Assembly: GCF_027942865.1 (NCBI RefSeq)
Contig: NC_134528.1
Span: 8,675,586-8,739,585 of the forward strand
Direction: 5' to 3'
From: Odontesthes bonariensis
Taxonomy: Eukaryota > Chordata > Actinopteri > Atheriniformes > Atherinopsidae
DNA: 64,000 bases
Positions 1 through 11,900 of this stretch are shown piece by piece. The notes beneath the pieces were generated by a model. That model ran no database searches and was not told where the DNA came from. It worked only from the letters and a program-made list of their open reading frames with translations. The number at the start of each line of letters is the position of its first letter. The stretch's first letter is position 1. A program made the position numbers and the translations under genes.

Positions 1-2261
1 TTTCAGAGATCCAACATTTGACATACTGTAAGTATACTATAAGTGAGCAAAAACAAAGCTTAGTTTTGTAAAAGGTTTATTGGATGTGAAAACTCGTTAT
101 CACTTCCAAAAGTCTAGGAAATGTAAAGATGCTGAATATACATTAGATATGCACGGAATTCATTCTTCAGAAACCCTCCCAGTTATTGTCATTTTTAGAA
201 TAAAATGTTGCTTAAAGCATTAATGATCCTGCATTCATCCTATTCTTGTACATTGTGTGAGGACGTAAAATAGTTACAATTTTAAGGATCCTCAAGAAGA
301 AAAGACATCATTGAAAGAAAGAGAAATTAATTGAACAACCTATTTCACATCCTTCTGGTCATATTTAGATGTCTGGCATGTTTTCCTAGTTAGTAAGGGT
401 GTAAATGCAGAAAATGTTGCCGCCTGCCTCAGTGGCAGTTGTGTGATATGAACTGATTCTTCGAAGTCAACCCAAAAATATTGGAATGTACTCGAATTAT
501 TGCCCTTATTTACTAAAATGCATCCTTTGTTCTTGTGGTGTCCTGGAGCTTACCTGCTTCCACTTCATACTTCAATCTTCCTCTTTGATATAAATGAGTG
601 AATTTAAAACTGGTCCATAAGCATTTGTGTGTAACATTAATTATTGCGTTTGCCTGTGTTTACACTGCCGACAACATGTGGCACATGGGGAGATGGACAG
701 TCTTAAGAGTTGGTAAGCGTTGCTTTCGTTGTAGCCGGTCACCTGGACAGGCTCCTCCTCTGCGTCTCCTGCACAGGGGGGGGGCGAAAAGAGGCAAAAG
801 ATCGGCCAAATCAAACAGTGTCCTTCCAACCAAAGACCCTATGACCTGGACACGGTGTACTGGACCCCAGGGCCACCATGGAAAAGTTCACACAGGGACA
901 GAGGGGAGCACACAGAGTTGTGCGGTCGGGAGAAAAGAAGAGAAAAACAAAATTCTGCAAAGCCAACTCTTAGCCACTCCAAAACCACCTTAAATTTAAT
1001 CCTCTTCATCCAGCGTCCCGTCAAAATAGCTGAAAACCCCTGATCACACAGCAGGGATGTGATTTTGGACTGTTTAGGGGTTCAAAACTATACCTCAGGT
1101 ATTTGCAAACATAGTGATCAGTTAGGGAGGACTTCATAACAAGTGGCTTATATCTTTATATAGCGGTCAAGTGTCTTCACAGGGAGAAAATAAGAAGAAA
1201 ATAAAAACAAAACATTTTTAAAGGTTTTGATAGGGTGCAGATTTATCGGTAGAAAGTCAAAGCCTTGTGTGAAGAAGAAAATTTGCTTCTCATGACTTAA
1301 AAATGGCAAAATGCCCTTGAGAGGGTTAAAGGACGGGTGGGACATTTTTGGAAGCTGGCAACAATTAGCAGATAGTTAGCTTAGCTTAGCATGCAGACTT
1401 AGAATGAGGAGAAGCCTTCAACATTTTAAGTTCAGTAACTGAGACAACAGGAAAAACATGACAAAGCAAAGTGAGCTCCAAGTCCCATTTTCACTGAATC
1501 TAAAATTTGATATGGTGTTTATGTTTTGAGCAAAATTGTAAAGATACATGAATTTAACAGTGTTTAGATTTTTAGGTGCTGCTCTTGCTGCCTAAACCCC
1601 TCAGGACATGGACACAACATTTTGGGATGTGTCTACCATTAGATACTTTTGGTCCAACTTATTGTTGGAAGGGGTCCTCAGGGGACCAGGTTTGTTAGGA
1701 TGCATCCCACTGATGATCGATCAGATTAAGATCTGGGTAATTTGATCAACTCTTTGTGCTCGCTGACATGTTCATTGAGCTGTTCCCGAATAGTTTGTCT
1801 TTCATGGCGGAGCACGTTGTCTGGTTTGGGGAGCCCCAGAACAAGCACATCCCCCATGTGCTTGTTCTGGGACGATGTTTAGGTGAGTTACTGTATTAAT
1901 AATACATATGCATCCTATGAAGAAGCATTAATCAATTGGAAATAAACTAGAATAATATTAAAAAAATTCAATTTCTTTAAGTTGTTTGGTCACACGTTTG
2001 CACAGGCAAGCTTCAACATAAAAATATATAATGCCCTTTACCTTCTCATGGAGCTAATACAGCCATTACTTTAGTCTGTTTTTGTGCCGATTGTACAAAT
2101 AATAGAAGTTCAATCAGTGGGTTTAAGAGGTGCCAGTATTCAGGGTCTTTTTTTAACTTTATACAGTGGTGTTGTGCATAAATAATAAGCTAATCATATC
2201 CAGGTCGTAGCTTCAAATTTATCTTAAAATCATTTTGGCAGTTACCTGTAAGGCTACGAGT
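1..2261. other. Non-coding stretch left of chad
   Basis: I found no convincing exon on either strand. The short open frames here lack splice logic or family resemblance. If acsf2 starts left of the window, this is acsf2 intron and chad 3' flank. It holds a G-run near 776-784, a repeat-like piece near 1373-1400 (GTTAGCTTAGCTTAGC, a phrase common in teleost repeats) and a short-loop hairpin at 1835-1871, listed separately. Confidence 0.6.
1835..1871. repeat. Perfect 16-bp inverted repeat with 5-nt loop
   Basis: The left arm CCCAGAACAAGCACAT (1835-1850) and right arm ATGTGCTTGTTCTGGG (1856-1871) are exact reverse complements separated by CCCCC. It is downstream of the chad stop codon. No function can be assigned. 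Confidence 0.9.
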
Positions 2262-5200
2262 TCAATGACGTGTGCCCTTCTTGGCTCTCTTTGCCTTCAT
2301 CTTACAGTTACCAAAGGCGTTGCTGTCTCTGACTTGCTTGCCTTTCTGGGAAGCTGGGGATGCACAGACTGCATCTGGACGGTTTCGGGTGGAATCCATC
2401 CACCTGTGGGTAGAAATAGAAAGATGAATCAGGACTGGTTGTTTAAAATGTGAGAATACAGTCTTTAAATTGATATAATGTCTTAGTGTCAGTATATATG
2501 TAGATGGTGTTAAGGACTTGGTGTTGGACTTAAGATTTCCCAAATAAAATTGCTTACTTCAACGCTCAGCCAGGATGTTTTCCTAACCCCAACCCTAATA
2601 CTTGGTGCCTACATCTACCAAGTACCAAACCAAGCAATCAAATCCTAAATCTAATTGCTAAATCTAAATGCTTCCGATGGATAAACCTAAAGAAGAACTG
2701 AAAAACCCTAAACCCAAACAAATAATTAATATTGCCTAAGCCTTGCCAAGTACTTTTAATACCTAAACCTAGTGAATAAGTTTTAATGATCATTCCAAAC
2801 AAAGTAGTTTATGTGTTCAGAACAAACCCAGTACTTCAAAAATGTCTAAACCAAGTACTTTTAAGGACAGATAAGTTCAGGATGCCTAAAAATAACCGAC
2901 TTGTTCAAACCTAAACCTAACTGAGTGCTTAATTTGTGTTTTTAAAGTTTTTCTTTTTTGCAAATTAATCTTATCTTGTAAGTTTGTTTTAAAAGCTTTT
3001 TTTTTTTTTTTTTTTACCTGCGTAGCGGAGATAGCTGGCATGAGCAGTTCCAAAGATTGTTGGAGAGGGTGAGGTTGGTGATAGCGCCCAACTCCAGACC
3101 TCTGGGAAGGGACCTTAGCTTGTTGTTGTCCAGGTGAAGGTCTTTGACTGCCGTCACACCATTAAACGCCCCATCTGAGAACTGGAAAAAGGCAGACACG
3201 AACATGAGTTGTTCAAATTGATCAGTTTTGCCGAAAACCTCTGTTTGTTGTTCTGTACACTGTTTTTAATCACCCAGGTATGCCTCCTGCACTCATCTGT
3301 GTGCCTGTCATGCAGCAGACATGCAAAGCAAAGGAATCTTGTCAGTGTTTCTCACACATGAAAGCCTTCACTCATCCTTCCTCCTGCAGGCGCACTTATG
3401 TAAACACTAGCATTCACTGGCTTCCTTCTTTCCATTCGGGTTCATGCGTATGAACCCGAATGGAAAGAGGGTGTTAAAAGCTTCAGAGAGGTGCGAGATG
3501 AACAGGCCTAAGTCAAGTTTGTGTCCTGCAGGAGGAAGACAAGGATGGCTGAGAGAACACTTGAGCTTTAAAGGGTTGTTTTATGTGAGATGTGAGATGA
3601 AGTTGCTTGGAAATTTCCACCCTAGAGTAACAAGCAGCTGAAAGTTGAAGCAATGGAAGATGGATGACTTCCAGCATGGCCGTCGTCTCCCTCCTCGGGC
3701 TGCTCCTCTGCCAAAAAGGCTCGCAAAGGGCCCGATTGTCCATTCAACTGGGGCGATGGCAAGTTAAAAATACTCCTCTTCATTCATCGTTGAACACCCT
3801 GCCTCTATTTACCTGTCTCCTAACCCCTCCTGACCTGTTTACAAGTCTCCAACAGCCAAGGTAGAAAACACACCTCGCTGAAAATAACGCTTGTGTAATA
3901 ATTAGACTCAGACATGCTTGGCCACGGTCCAGCAAACAAAAACACCCTAAAAATACCTGCATTTAGCTTGAAGGTGGCTTAATCTGCATGGGTGTGTGTG
4001 CTGCACTCACCAGCTCCTGCTGCTTCCACCTGGCTCACACAGAGTCCCGGCGTGAGAAGCTTGTTATTTTACAGTTTCCCACCCTGGAATGCCTCAATTC
4101 ACTGGCACAGGTACACTCAAATATTGGATTAACCTCAAATATGAGGCAAACGTACACTCAGGAATGTCACAAAAAGAGCTTATACAGTATACAGTACGAG
4201 CTGCTGTGGATGAGCAGATGGATGTCCACAAACTCCTGAGAAAACAACTGTCTCATGTCTTCAGCTTCCATTGATGAAAACTGAGGGATTAATCAGGATC
4301 TTTACCAAATTTACAAAAATGTATCTTATCTGTATGTCAGCTTATTCCAACTCCTCATTAAATCTACTGTTGTGGTCATTAGATAGAAACACTAATTGCA
4401 CATGAACGCCAAGGCAAAATTAGACTTTCAATGATTTGTACTTTTCTTTTTCTTGGGCAAAATGATTGTACAACATGTCTTTTTATCGAAATAACAATTA
4501 AGAATTTAGAGCACAAGTTTTGACTTGTTTTCAGATGTAAATTTTCAGATGCATAAAGAGTTTGCTTTGAGAAGTACTCAGTGCAGTCTAAATCCACGGT
4601 GCCTGGCACATATCTTTGAAAGAGAAATGTAGATCTGATCTGTAGACAACTGCAGATTCCAAAATCACCAATTCACAGGTTAATCGAGGTATAGCCACAT
4701 TTCCGTAGCCTCAAAGAAGACCCAAATAGTCCCCTTCAGCTGAGAGAAAGGAGCAGACTGACTCTGCTTTAACACCAGAGTCACTTTGAACTTCCTTAAA
4801 TTGTCATGTGGCTTTACCGCAGAATAAACACCTTAAAGCTTGATGAAAGTTCTTGACCACATTGAGAAAGAAAAGGCAATTCTATTGTCAGGAAAGACAA
4901 TAAATTGAGATGTTGGGCCTCAGTAATCAGAGGTGTGTTTGAAGGAGTAAAAGTGACTTTCAACTTTAAGAATGCTGTACCAACTGGTGAGCACAGTGGT
5001 AGTAGTGCCATGACCTGGGCTGTTTGGCTGGTAATATAACTGACAGCTTTGAGGTCCTGCTGAACAATTATGAGGTTTTTATTCATTATTTGTCCTACCA
5101 GACAGCTGACCCTTGGACACAACTGGGTATTCCTGCATAATAATGACCCCAAACATATCAACGGCAGTTGTGGAATTGGTTAAGCAGGTTATCGTTCAGC

Positions 5201-6656
5201 TTTTGGAACAGCCTTCTTGGTGTCCTGTCCTTGAGCTTGTTTGAAATATGTGGTTAGAAATCAGTTATGAGCCAAGTACAAATAAGAGCGGTGAAATAAT
5301 CAGCCATAATTCTGTCAGAAGCTTGCTGGTCAAAATGCAGCTTGCTAAGGGACATTCAGCCAAATACTGATAGTGATATATTCAGTTTCTGAGTCTGAAG
5401 GTATCCAGTTGACTCGGTGTTTATGTCAGACACCTTACATTGAATTGAAACTTGTGCACAAACTTATTTTTTCATTCAGGATGGCTGTTGTGCAATCAAT
5501 GAAAGCAAACTTTTGACCCAATGTGTAATTTTCTGACTGAAATGCACATGATGGTAAAGCTGAGAGCTTGTTCACTGTCTCTCAGTTGGTGCTGGTGCTC
5601 TATGAGACTACCTTCATGCAGATGAATCATAGTGGAGGATCATGACTATTTCAGTTTCTAGTATTCAGGTTTAAGCCTTTTTCTTTCAACTTTGCAGAAT
5701 TTTTCTGTAGTCCGAAAAAGATCCTGCTGATTCCTGCTTTAGTTTCTCTTAAAGTATCTTGGAATTGTAGTAATCTGCAGATGTTTTCAGATGTCATCTT
5801 TCAGTCCTTTTTTTAAATAATAAATGTTAAAAGTGATGCTATTAAATGCCGGATTAAAGCATCAACTTACCTTCTCCAGGCCCATGTTGTCAAGATGTAG
5901 TTTCTCCATGTAGCGCCCAAAGCTCTGGAAGGCGTTGTCTGGGATGGTTCTCATTGGGTTCTTCCCCAGCATGAGTTCCTCCACCACTCGCAGTTTGCTC
6001 ATCGCCGCGCTGGGATAGGTGGACAACTTGTTCCTCTCCAGGTGAAAAATCGCGAGGTTCTCCACATCATCCAGAGAGCCTGGCTGCAGTGTGGTCAGCT
6101 CATTCCCGCTCATGTGCAGCCAGCGCAGGTCTTTGGCACCTGTGAAGGTTCCCGACCGCAGCTCCCGCAGCTTGTTGTCGTTGAGCTGCAGAATGAAGAG
6201 GTTGATCATGGGGGAGAAGATTCCCTTTGCCAGTTCTCTGATCTGGTTCCCATCTAGGTAGAGGTAGGTGAGCTCTGTTAGATCCTCGAAGGCGCCAGGC
6301 TTGATGCTGCTGATCTCGTTGTTGGACAGGTAGAGGTAGACGAGCTTCTTCAGCCCCTTGAAAGCCTGGGATCCGATCTCTCGGAGCTGGCAGTGCTGCA
6401 TGTGCAGAGAGATGAGTCCCTTGCTTTCGCTGAAGGCCCCTGTGGGTATAATGCTCAGGTTGTTCCTCTGCAGGTTCAACAGGCGGGTGGCCTCAGACAC
6501 CCGAGGGATCTTCTTTAGCCCCACGTTGTCACAGATGACGTGCTGCAGGTCGCCGTGGCAGTGGCAAAGGCTCGGGCACTGGCCCGGGGCTCCCTGCACT
6601 GCGGGGCCCAGAACCAGGAGGCAGGTCCCCAACAACAACCAGGTCACACAACGCAT
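2262..6656 (-). CDS. chad: Chondroadherin (secreted leucine-rich repeat matrix protein), three coding exons
   Basis: Coding exons are 5871-6656, 3018-3181 and 2262-2403; phases join to 364 codons (363 aa; about 359 in mammals). The protein is a small leucine-rich proteoglycan-family member of cartilage matrix that binds collagen and integrin alpha2beta1. A signal peptide (about residues 1-22, [18 protein letters not shown]) precedes an N-terminal cap with a C-P-x-x-C-x-C cluster. Tandem LRRs follow with typical units such as [11 protein letters not shown] and [11 protein letters not shown]. The C-terminal cap has WNCSCQL, DAVCASP and GNCK, and the end is basic ([13 protein letters not shown]), matching the heparin-binding tail of the family. 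I chose the start at 6656 because it begins the signal peptide; an in-frame upstream ATG at 6692 would add 12 residues. The gene is antisense to acsf2. Identity is strong from the whole-length match to recalled chondroadherin. Confidence 0.96.
2560..2960. repeat. Degenerate A/C-rich low-complexity stretch in chad intron 2
   Basis: Irregular reiterations of phrases such as CCTAAACC, CCAAGTACTT and CAAGTACC occur through this stretch without a clean period. It looks like a decayed minisatellite. It is followed by poly-T near 3000-3015, directly against the donor site of the middle chad exon. Confidence 0.4.
3427..3468. repeat. Perfect 19-bp inverted repeat with 4-nt loop in chad intron 1
   Basis: The arms 3427-3445 (TCTTTCCATTCGGGTTCAT) and 3450-3468 are exact reverse complements separated by GCGT. 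It lies in the intron between chad coding exons 1 and 2. No transposon ends or target duplication flank it. Confidence 0.92.
4790..5430 (+). mobile_element. Tc1/mariner fossil inside chad intron 1
   Basis: Plus-strand DNA resembles the second half of a Tc1-like transposase gene. It has a block equivalent to the usual 'accatacc aactgtcaagcac...tgacctgggctg' passage near 4975-5025, then CATAATAATGACCCCAAACA near 5135-5157 (the conserved D-N-D-P-K-H region) and a TTGTGGAATTGGTTAAGCAG stretch near 5168-5190. Stops and indels interrupt every frame, so it is inactive. The extent is approximate and I could not find its terminal repeats. Confidence 0.7.
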
Positions 6657-6855
6657 GCTGACGAGCTCGCAGATTGACTCACAATCCTCCAACAGAAAGA
6701 TCCAGAGGAGAGAGGCAGAGGGGAGCAGTGAGGGAAAGAGGTTGAACCGAAGTGTGTTTGTGTTTTCGCAGGGAAAGAAACAGACGCAGAGAGGAGGAGT
6801 GAAAAGGTGAGACGTTCACTTTGAGAGGAGGATGGCCAGTGAACGGAACACAGCG

Positions 6856-6865
6856 CTATTTATAA
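6856..6865 (-). promoter_or_regulatory. Likely TATA box of chad
   Basis: On the minus strand this reads TTATAAATAG, about 200 bp upstream of the chosen chad ATG. It would place transcription start near 6830 and give a purine-rich 5' UTR of about 170 nt. A TATA promoter fits a tissue-restricted matrix gene. The start site itself is inferred. Confidence 0.55.
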
Positions 6866-6866
6866 C

Positions 6867-8917
6867 ATTTACTTGAGGAAAAAAAAAAAAAAAACTAGGA
6901 GGGTTAGAGTGAGAGGTCTGCTGGAGGAAGTCAAGTGTCTGAGAATTTAACCCTAAAAGAGCAGGACGACGACATCCATTCTCTCTGCTGCTGGCTTAGC
7001 AGGCTGCACATGATCAGACAAATCATCAGAGCTTGTGCTAGTATTTTTCCTACAACTGTTGAGAAAGTTCCATGTGCATGTTTGACAACGTGGCATGAGG
7101 TCAGGTTGGATCTGAGCACGCTCCCAGACGTCTCTATTGTTTTTCAGTCTGCGGTGGCAGGAAAAAGGAGCCCTCCCTGCATGTGCAGCTGTTTTATAAC
7201 CTGTAATAGTGTCCAGATGGCTGGCAAGAAGCAAGATGCTGTTTCAAATCATAACAACAGCAAAAGGATACTTCCACAATCAGGGGAGTGAAAGTTTTAG
7301 ATGCCACTTTACATTCCTGCGTGCATTTCCTCTTTTGAAAACTGACTAAGATGTTATATAATGGTCATTTCCAATCAAACCTCCATGCAAAAGATGGAGC
7401 AACTTATGTAACTTTTTAGTCTGTCTCTGGCAGGGTGTCACTGGCTCGGGTCAGAGGATGGTTTGGCTTCAAGTGGGTGCATTTTTAAGATGGATGGACC
7501 CACCCGTGAAAAATGGAATCTAGAGTTTACTCAACAAATCTAACATTTTATCGGGAATCTTGACTCCTCCCTGATTTGCCAGGTGAAAATTCTCACTGCA
7601 GCCTTCTCTACAAAGCCTTAGAAGGACTAATAGTCCAACAGTTTCAACCTTTCTAGAATATCCACCACTGAGCTGTAATTTTATGTCGCCAGTCTGCCTC
7701 TGAATCTAAAAGTAAAATGTGTCTCCAGCAACCAGGAAAAAGCATGGGAGGAAAGTATTGTTACCCTTTCAAATATACCGAGGCAAACGGCTTTTATCAA
7801 TTTTCTAAACAGAAAAATGTTCAGGGGAGTTTTTCGTGGGCAAGTGTGCACAAATTACCTGAACACCATTTTTAACTTGATCATCAAAGCTCAGGTTAGA
7901 AACAAATATTCCTGGTTGTATGCAGCCAGTGTGATGTTATTTGACTGAGCGCTAAGGACAGAAGTGATGGAATTTGGGTCATCCATGATTTACAACCTGA
8001 AAGAGCTTCAAGACTGCTGGGATCTGTGAGGTTTAACGATACGGACAACTGAGTGTTACCTGCGTATAAATGGTAATGTAACGTCACAAGCTTCAAAAAG
8101 CAGGCCAAAAGGCAGCAATCACTGTATACAGAAAACAGAAGGAAGCCCAGTACTGACCTTTGAGGGACTTATTTATTTATTTTCATCTTTATTAACTGAG
8201 ATCATTTTTTATGTAATTACACCAAATATCCACCTTTCCATTGAATCCCTGAATATGATTGAGTTTTGGACTGTAAAGTGGAGAAAACAAAGGCATTTAT
8301 AATTTTTCTGGTTTTTTTACACCATTTTCATCAAGTTCCTCTTCAGACTGACCTATGAATCATTCAGGTATTAAAAAGACACCTAACCCAAGGGATGAAC
8401 CATTGTTGTGTCTACGCAAAACAATTTAGCAAAAAAACAATTTTCAAATATTCAAATGGTATTTTTGCAGTATCCCCCAGACAAAGGCCCAAATCTGCAT
8501 TGTTTAAGGGAATTTGGGCCCTCACAATATTTGCTGAAAGCAAAGTTTGGCCCTGCTCAGGACCTTTGGCCATGTGCGGCTCACAAAACACTTGCCAGTG
8601 CCGTAACTGAGTCATAAGTGCCAAAATTAGCCCAGATCATGCCGAAATGTATCTGCTAAGCACCACATGGACTGTAGAAGTCAAGCACCTCCTTTGTGTT
8701 TTCTTTAGGCCGGACAATTTTTTTTTATAAACCTTCTTTTTCTTACTATCCCCTGACTGAATTTTGGCAGAATCAAAACACCTTATCCTGACCAAGCATG
8801 TTGCATGATGGAGGCCGACATGTCTCACTGAGCTCTGATTGTTGTTCCATCTGAATCTGAAAACCTGCAGTTTCAGTGGTGGGTTTACCCTCATCGTGCT
8901 GTTTGTGTGGCTTACAG
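6867..8917. other. Non-coding stretch between chad promoter and first visible acsf2 exon
   Basis: No exon was recognised here. It contains a poly-A run near 6879-6895 just upstream of the chad TATA box, an L2-type LINE fragment at about 7890-8110 (listed separately) and a TTTATTTATTT tract near 8170. It most likely belongs to the acsf2 intron that hosts chad. Confidence 0.6.
7890..8110 (-). mobile_element. L2-clade LINE reverse-transcriptase fragment
   Basis: Minus-strand translation includes HLYAGNTQLSVS followed by DPSSLEALSGCKSWMTQ. This is the layout of a fish L2-type reverse transcriptase around its YADD catalytic box. The box here reads YAGN, so both catalytic aspartates are lost. Only a short piece remains. 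Confidence 0.7.
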
Positions 8918-11900
8918 ATTGGATACGGCACCACAGAGAACAGCCCCATGACGTTCATGTGCTCCCCGCTGGACAACATGGAGAGGAAGAGCCAGACAGT
9001 CGGCTACATCACGGACCACATAGAGGTACTTCAACAAGCTTCTCAAACATCATTGCTTTTTAATGACTTCACTAAATGCTGAAACATAAGATTCTTAAAA
9101 TGTTCATCATAGATGCATTTTCTTTGCTAAGAGTTTAAAACATGAACCACCTACTCCACAGGCTAAAATAGTGAACCCTACAACAGGTGAGGTGGTACCT
9201 CTGGGTATGAATGGGGAGATATTGATCAGAGGATACTGTGTGATGTTGGAGTACTGGGGCGACCAAGATAAAACGGATGAGTGCATCACTAAAGATGGCT
9301 GGTACAAAACTGGGTGAGTCCTAAAATACCACATCTGTCCGCACAGCTGCATGCGGTCTGAATATAATCACCAGGGTGTGTTTGTGAATGGACATTAAAG
9401 CCAGTAAAATTAGGGAAAAAAATTTAAAAAATCCTAAAGCCGGGCTGTTTCTTGGTTTTCTCGACTCATTTGACCTCCAGAGACATCGGCAGCATGGACG
9501 AGTACAGCTACTGCAAAATCAGCGGCAGGAGTAAAGACATGATCATCAGAGGAGGAGAGAACATTTACCCCGCTGAGATCGAACAGTTTCTGCACACACA
9601 CCCCAAAGTGAAGGAGGCACAGGTGACTTCAAACGGAGAGGACTGAACAGCGCCCTCTATGGACACGAGTGGTAGCTCCCATGTAGTCCCAATGGGTTAT
9701 ATCTTTTTATTTTTTATCCCCATCACACATTCTCCTTAGCTGTGGATCACTGCGTCCTTGTTCAGTTAATTGTAGGGCTGGGTAACAATTAAAATGTTTA
9801 ATCTAATTAATCACATGATTTCCCTGATTAATCGCATTTGTACGCAAAATCCAAAAATGAATCTAAAAGTAGTGTATAGCTTTTAGCATTTAGTTTTATT
9901 GTAAATGTGCTGCCATATGAATGAAAGGGCCATAACATTTGTTGTGCAAACACACTTTTAACATCAGCATCTTTCTGTAGTTTTTATGTAGAAGCCTCGC
10001 TCCACTGTCTGTTTCCTGGAATGACTTGCTGCTATCAGTTGTGTGTTTTGCCTTAAAGTGATATTTTACACACACAGACCAAGGAGCACCTGTAACGGTG
10101 ATGTTACCTGCTAGTTTATTTTTATTTTATTAATCCATGCTTCGTGGTGTTTGCTGTAACTGTGTGAATGTGATGCATTCAACAGACTTTTACAATAATA
10201 AAACCTGCGTTAATGCGCGATAAATATTTATGGGCGTTAAATAATTAATAAGTTAACGCGATAATAACGAGTTAACTCGCCCAGCCCTAGTTAATTCCCA
10301 TCCAATCAATAAAGAAGGTCAACATAAAAACGTGGACATGAGTTAATCACAGCCTCCAACGTTTTGTGAAAGAAAAACAAAAATCTGAATGATGAGTATA
10401 ACTAGAATAGCCAGGACAGGAAGTCTTATTTTGGCTTTTCATGTCATAACATTTTATTTCCTTCTTTTGGTTTTGTTTTGGCAGCCAGTTTTGCATTACT
10501 GGCTGCACGCTTTCAGGAATACTATTTTTAATCCTGGTTCTCATTTCTCTCCACCTGTCAGGTGGTTGGAGTTGAGGATTTCCGTATGGGTGAGGAGGTG
10601 TGTGCCTGCATTAAACTGGTGGACGGTCAGGAGTGCACAGCAGAAGAGATCACGGCTTACTGCAAAGGACAGGTGGGGCTTTGTTCCCTTCTAAACCTTC
10701 CAAACGGGCAGGAATGTTTTAATTCAGATTAGACAACCATGCACGACATCTCTTTATTCATTTGCTCCTTTCAGATCGCTCACTTCAAGGTTCCTCGCTA
10801 CGTCCTCTTTGTGACCAGCTACCCACTCACTGTTACTGGAAAGGTAATTTTTAGATTCTAGGCTTCTTCACTGGGCTGTTCTTTTATACAAATGCTGCAA
10901 ATTGGAAGCAAACATCGAGTCGTCATGCATCCAGGGTAAAACACAAATAGAAATAGCAGTCTGGTAACTAAAACGTGGGCAACAGAAACGCACCAACTCC
11001 CCTCTGGTTCTTGAGTTTTCTCACAGGATGCAGTTTAGAGCATTTTGCCGAAGACAAGGCGGTGTGAGCAGACCTGCCCTGAGTGGGGCTATTAGCTCGT
11101 CTGCACGCACGGCATGTTCCTCCAGGCTCGTTCTGAAATCAGATAAAACCAGACCCTCAATTTAAGACTCCCTCGATACACATCAAGTACAACATCACAG
11201 AAAAATACCAGACGTCTGCTGGTTCCAGCTTCTCACATGTCACATCTCCTTGTGCTTACAGACACATTTATCACCATATTACAACATTTTATGAGCCAAA
11301 CGATTAATGAAATAATCAATCATGAAGACGATCATTAGTTTCAGGGCAAGAATTTAGTTTGGAGTATCAAACTATAGCATGACAGAACAGATTTGGATCC
11401 AGTTGAGGAAACTTTGACACTTAACACAAACAAGCTTCCACTGTTAGTCCTCCAGCCTCAAACTTTATCGTGTACATAATATATTAGGACTGTTAATTAA
11501 TTCAAAGATTTAATTAATAAGTAATCGTCCCTTTAATATATGCCTAAATGCAGCTTAAAGGAATATTTGCCATAGGTAGAGCTGTCCAGGCTATCCCTAT
11601 TACATAAACTACTCAACATAGTCTGCCTTTGGTGAGAGGAAGTGGGGATCTCTGCATCAGTTGTGTTTTTTGTTAGCAAATTATATTTAAGACTCGATGT
11701 AGTGATAACTCAGTTCCAATCGACAGTAACGGCAGATAACTTTGGTCTTGTTGAGGGAACCATCCATTCGAAAGACCCTTTCCTTCATCTAATTTAGCTT
11801 GAAACCACAAGATTAGGCTACGTTCCTTCTTGATTTCTCGCACTACTGACCTCCTTTCCTTTTTTGAGTCGTCAGCGTCTTACAGCAGTCGGAGCGCTCT

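Noticed and set aside
598-993. 131-codon open frame at the left end
   Set aside because: It has no recognised domain, low-complexity Arg/Ser/Gly composition and no splice or family support; overlapping frames of similar length exist on both strands.
2560-2960. Possible interstitial telomere-like sequence (CCTAAACC phrases)
   Set aside because: The units are irregular and none form a run of the vertebrate CCCTAA hexamer, so I keep only a low-complexity call.
6358-6810. 150-codon plus-strand open frame
   Set aside because: It is the antisense shadow of the first chad coding exon; LRR-rich DNA often leaves the opposite strand open.
10389-10694. 101-codon plus-strand open frame over an acsf2 exon
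   Set aside because: It runs out of frame through the 10562-10672 acsf2 exon, whose correct frame matches the family.
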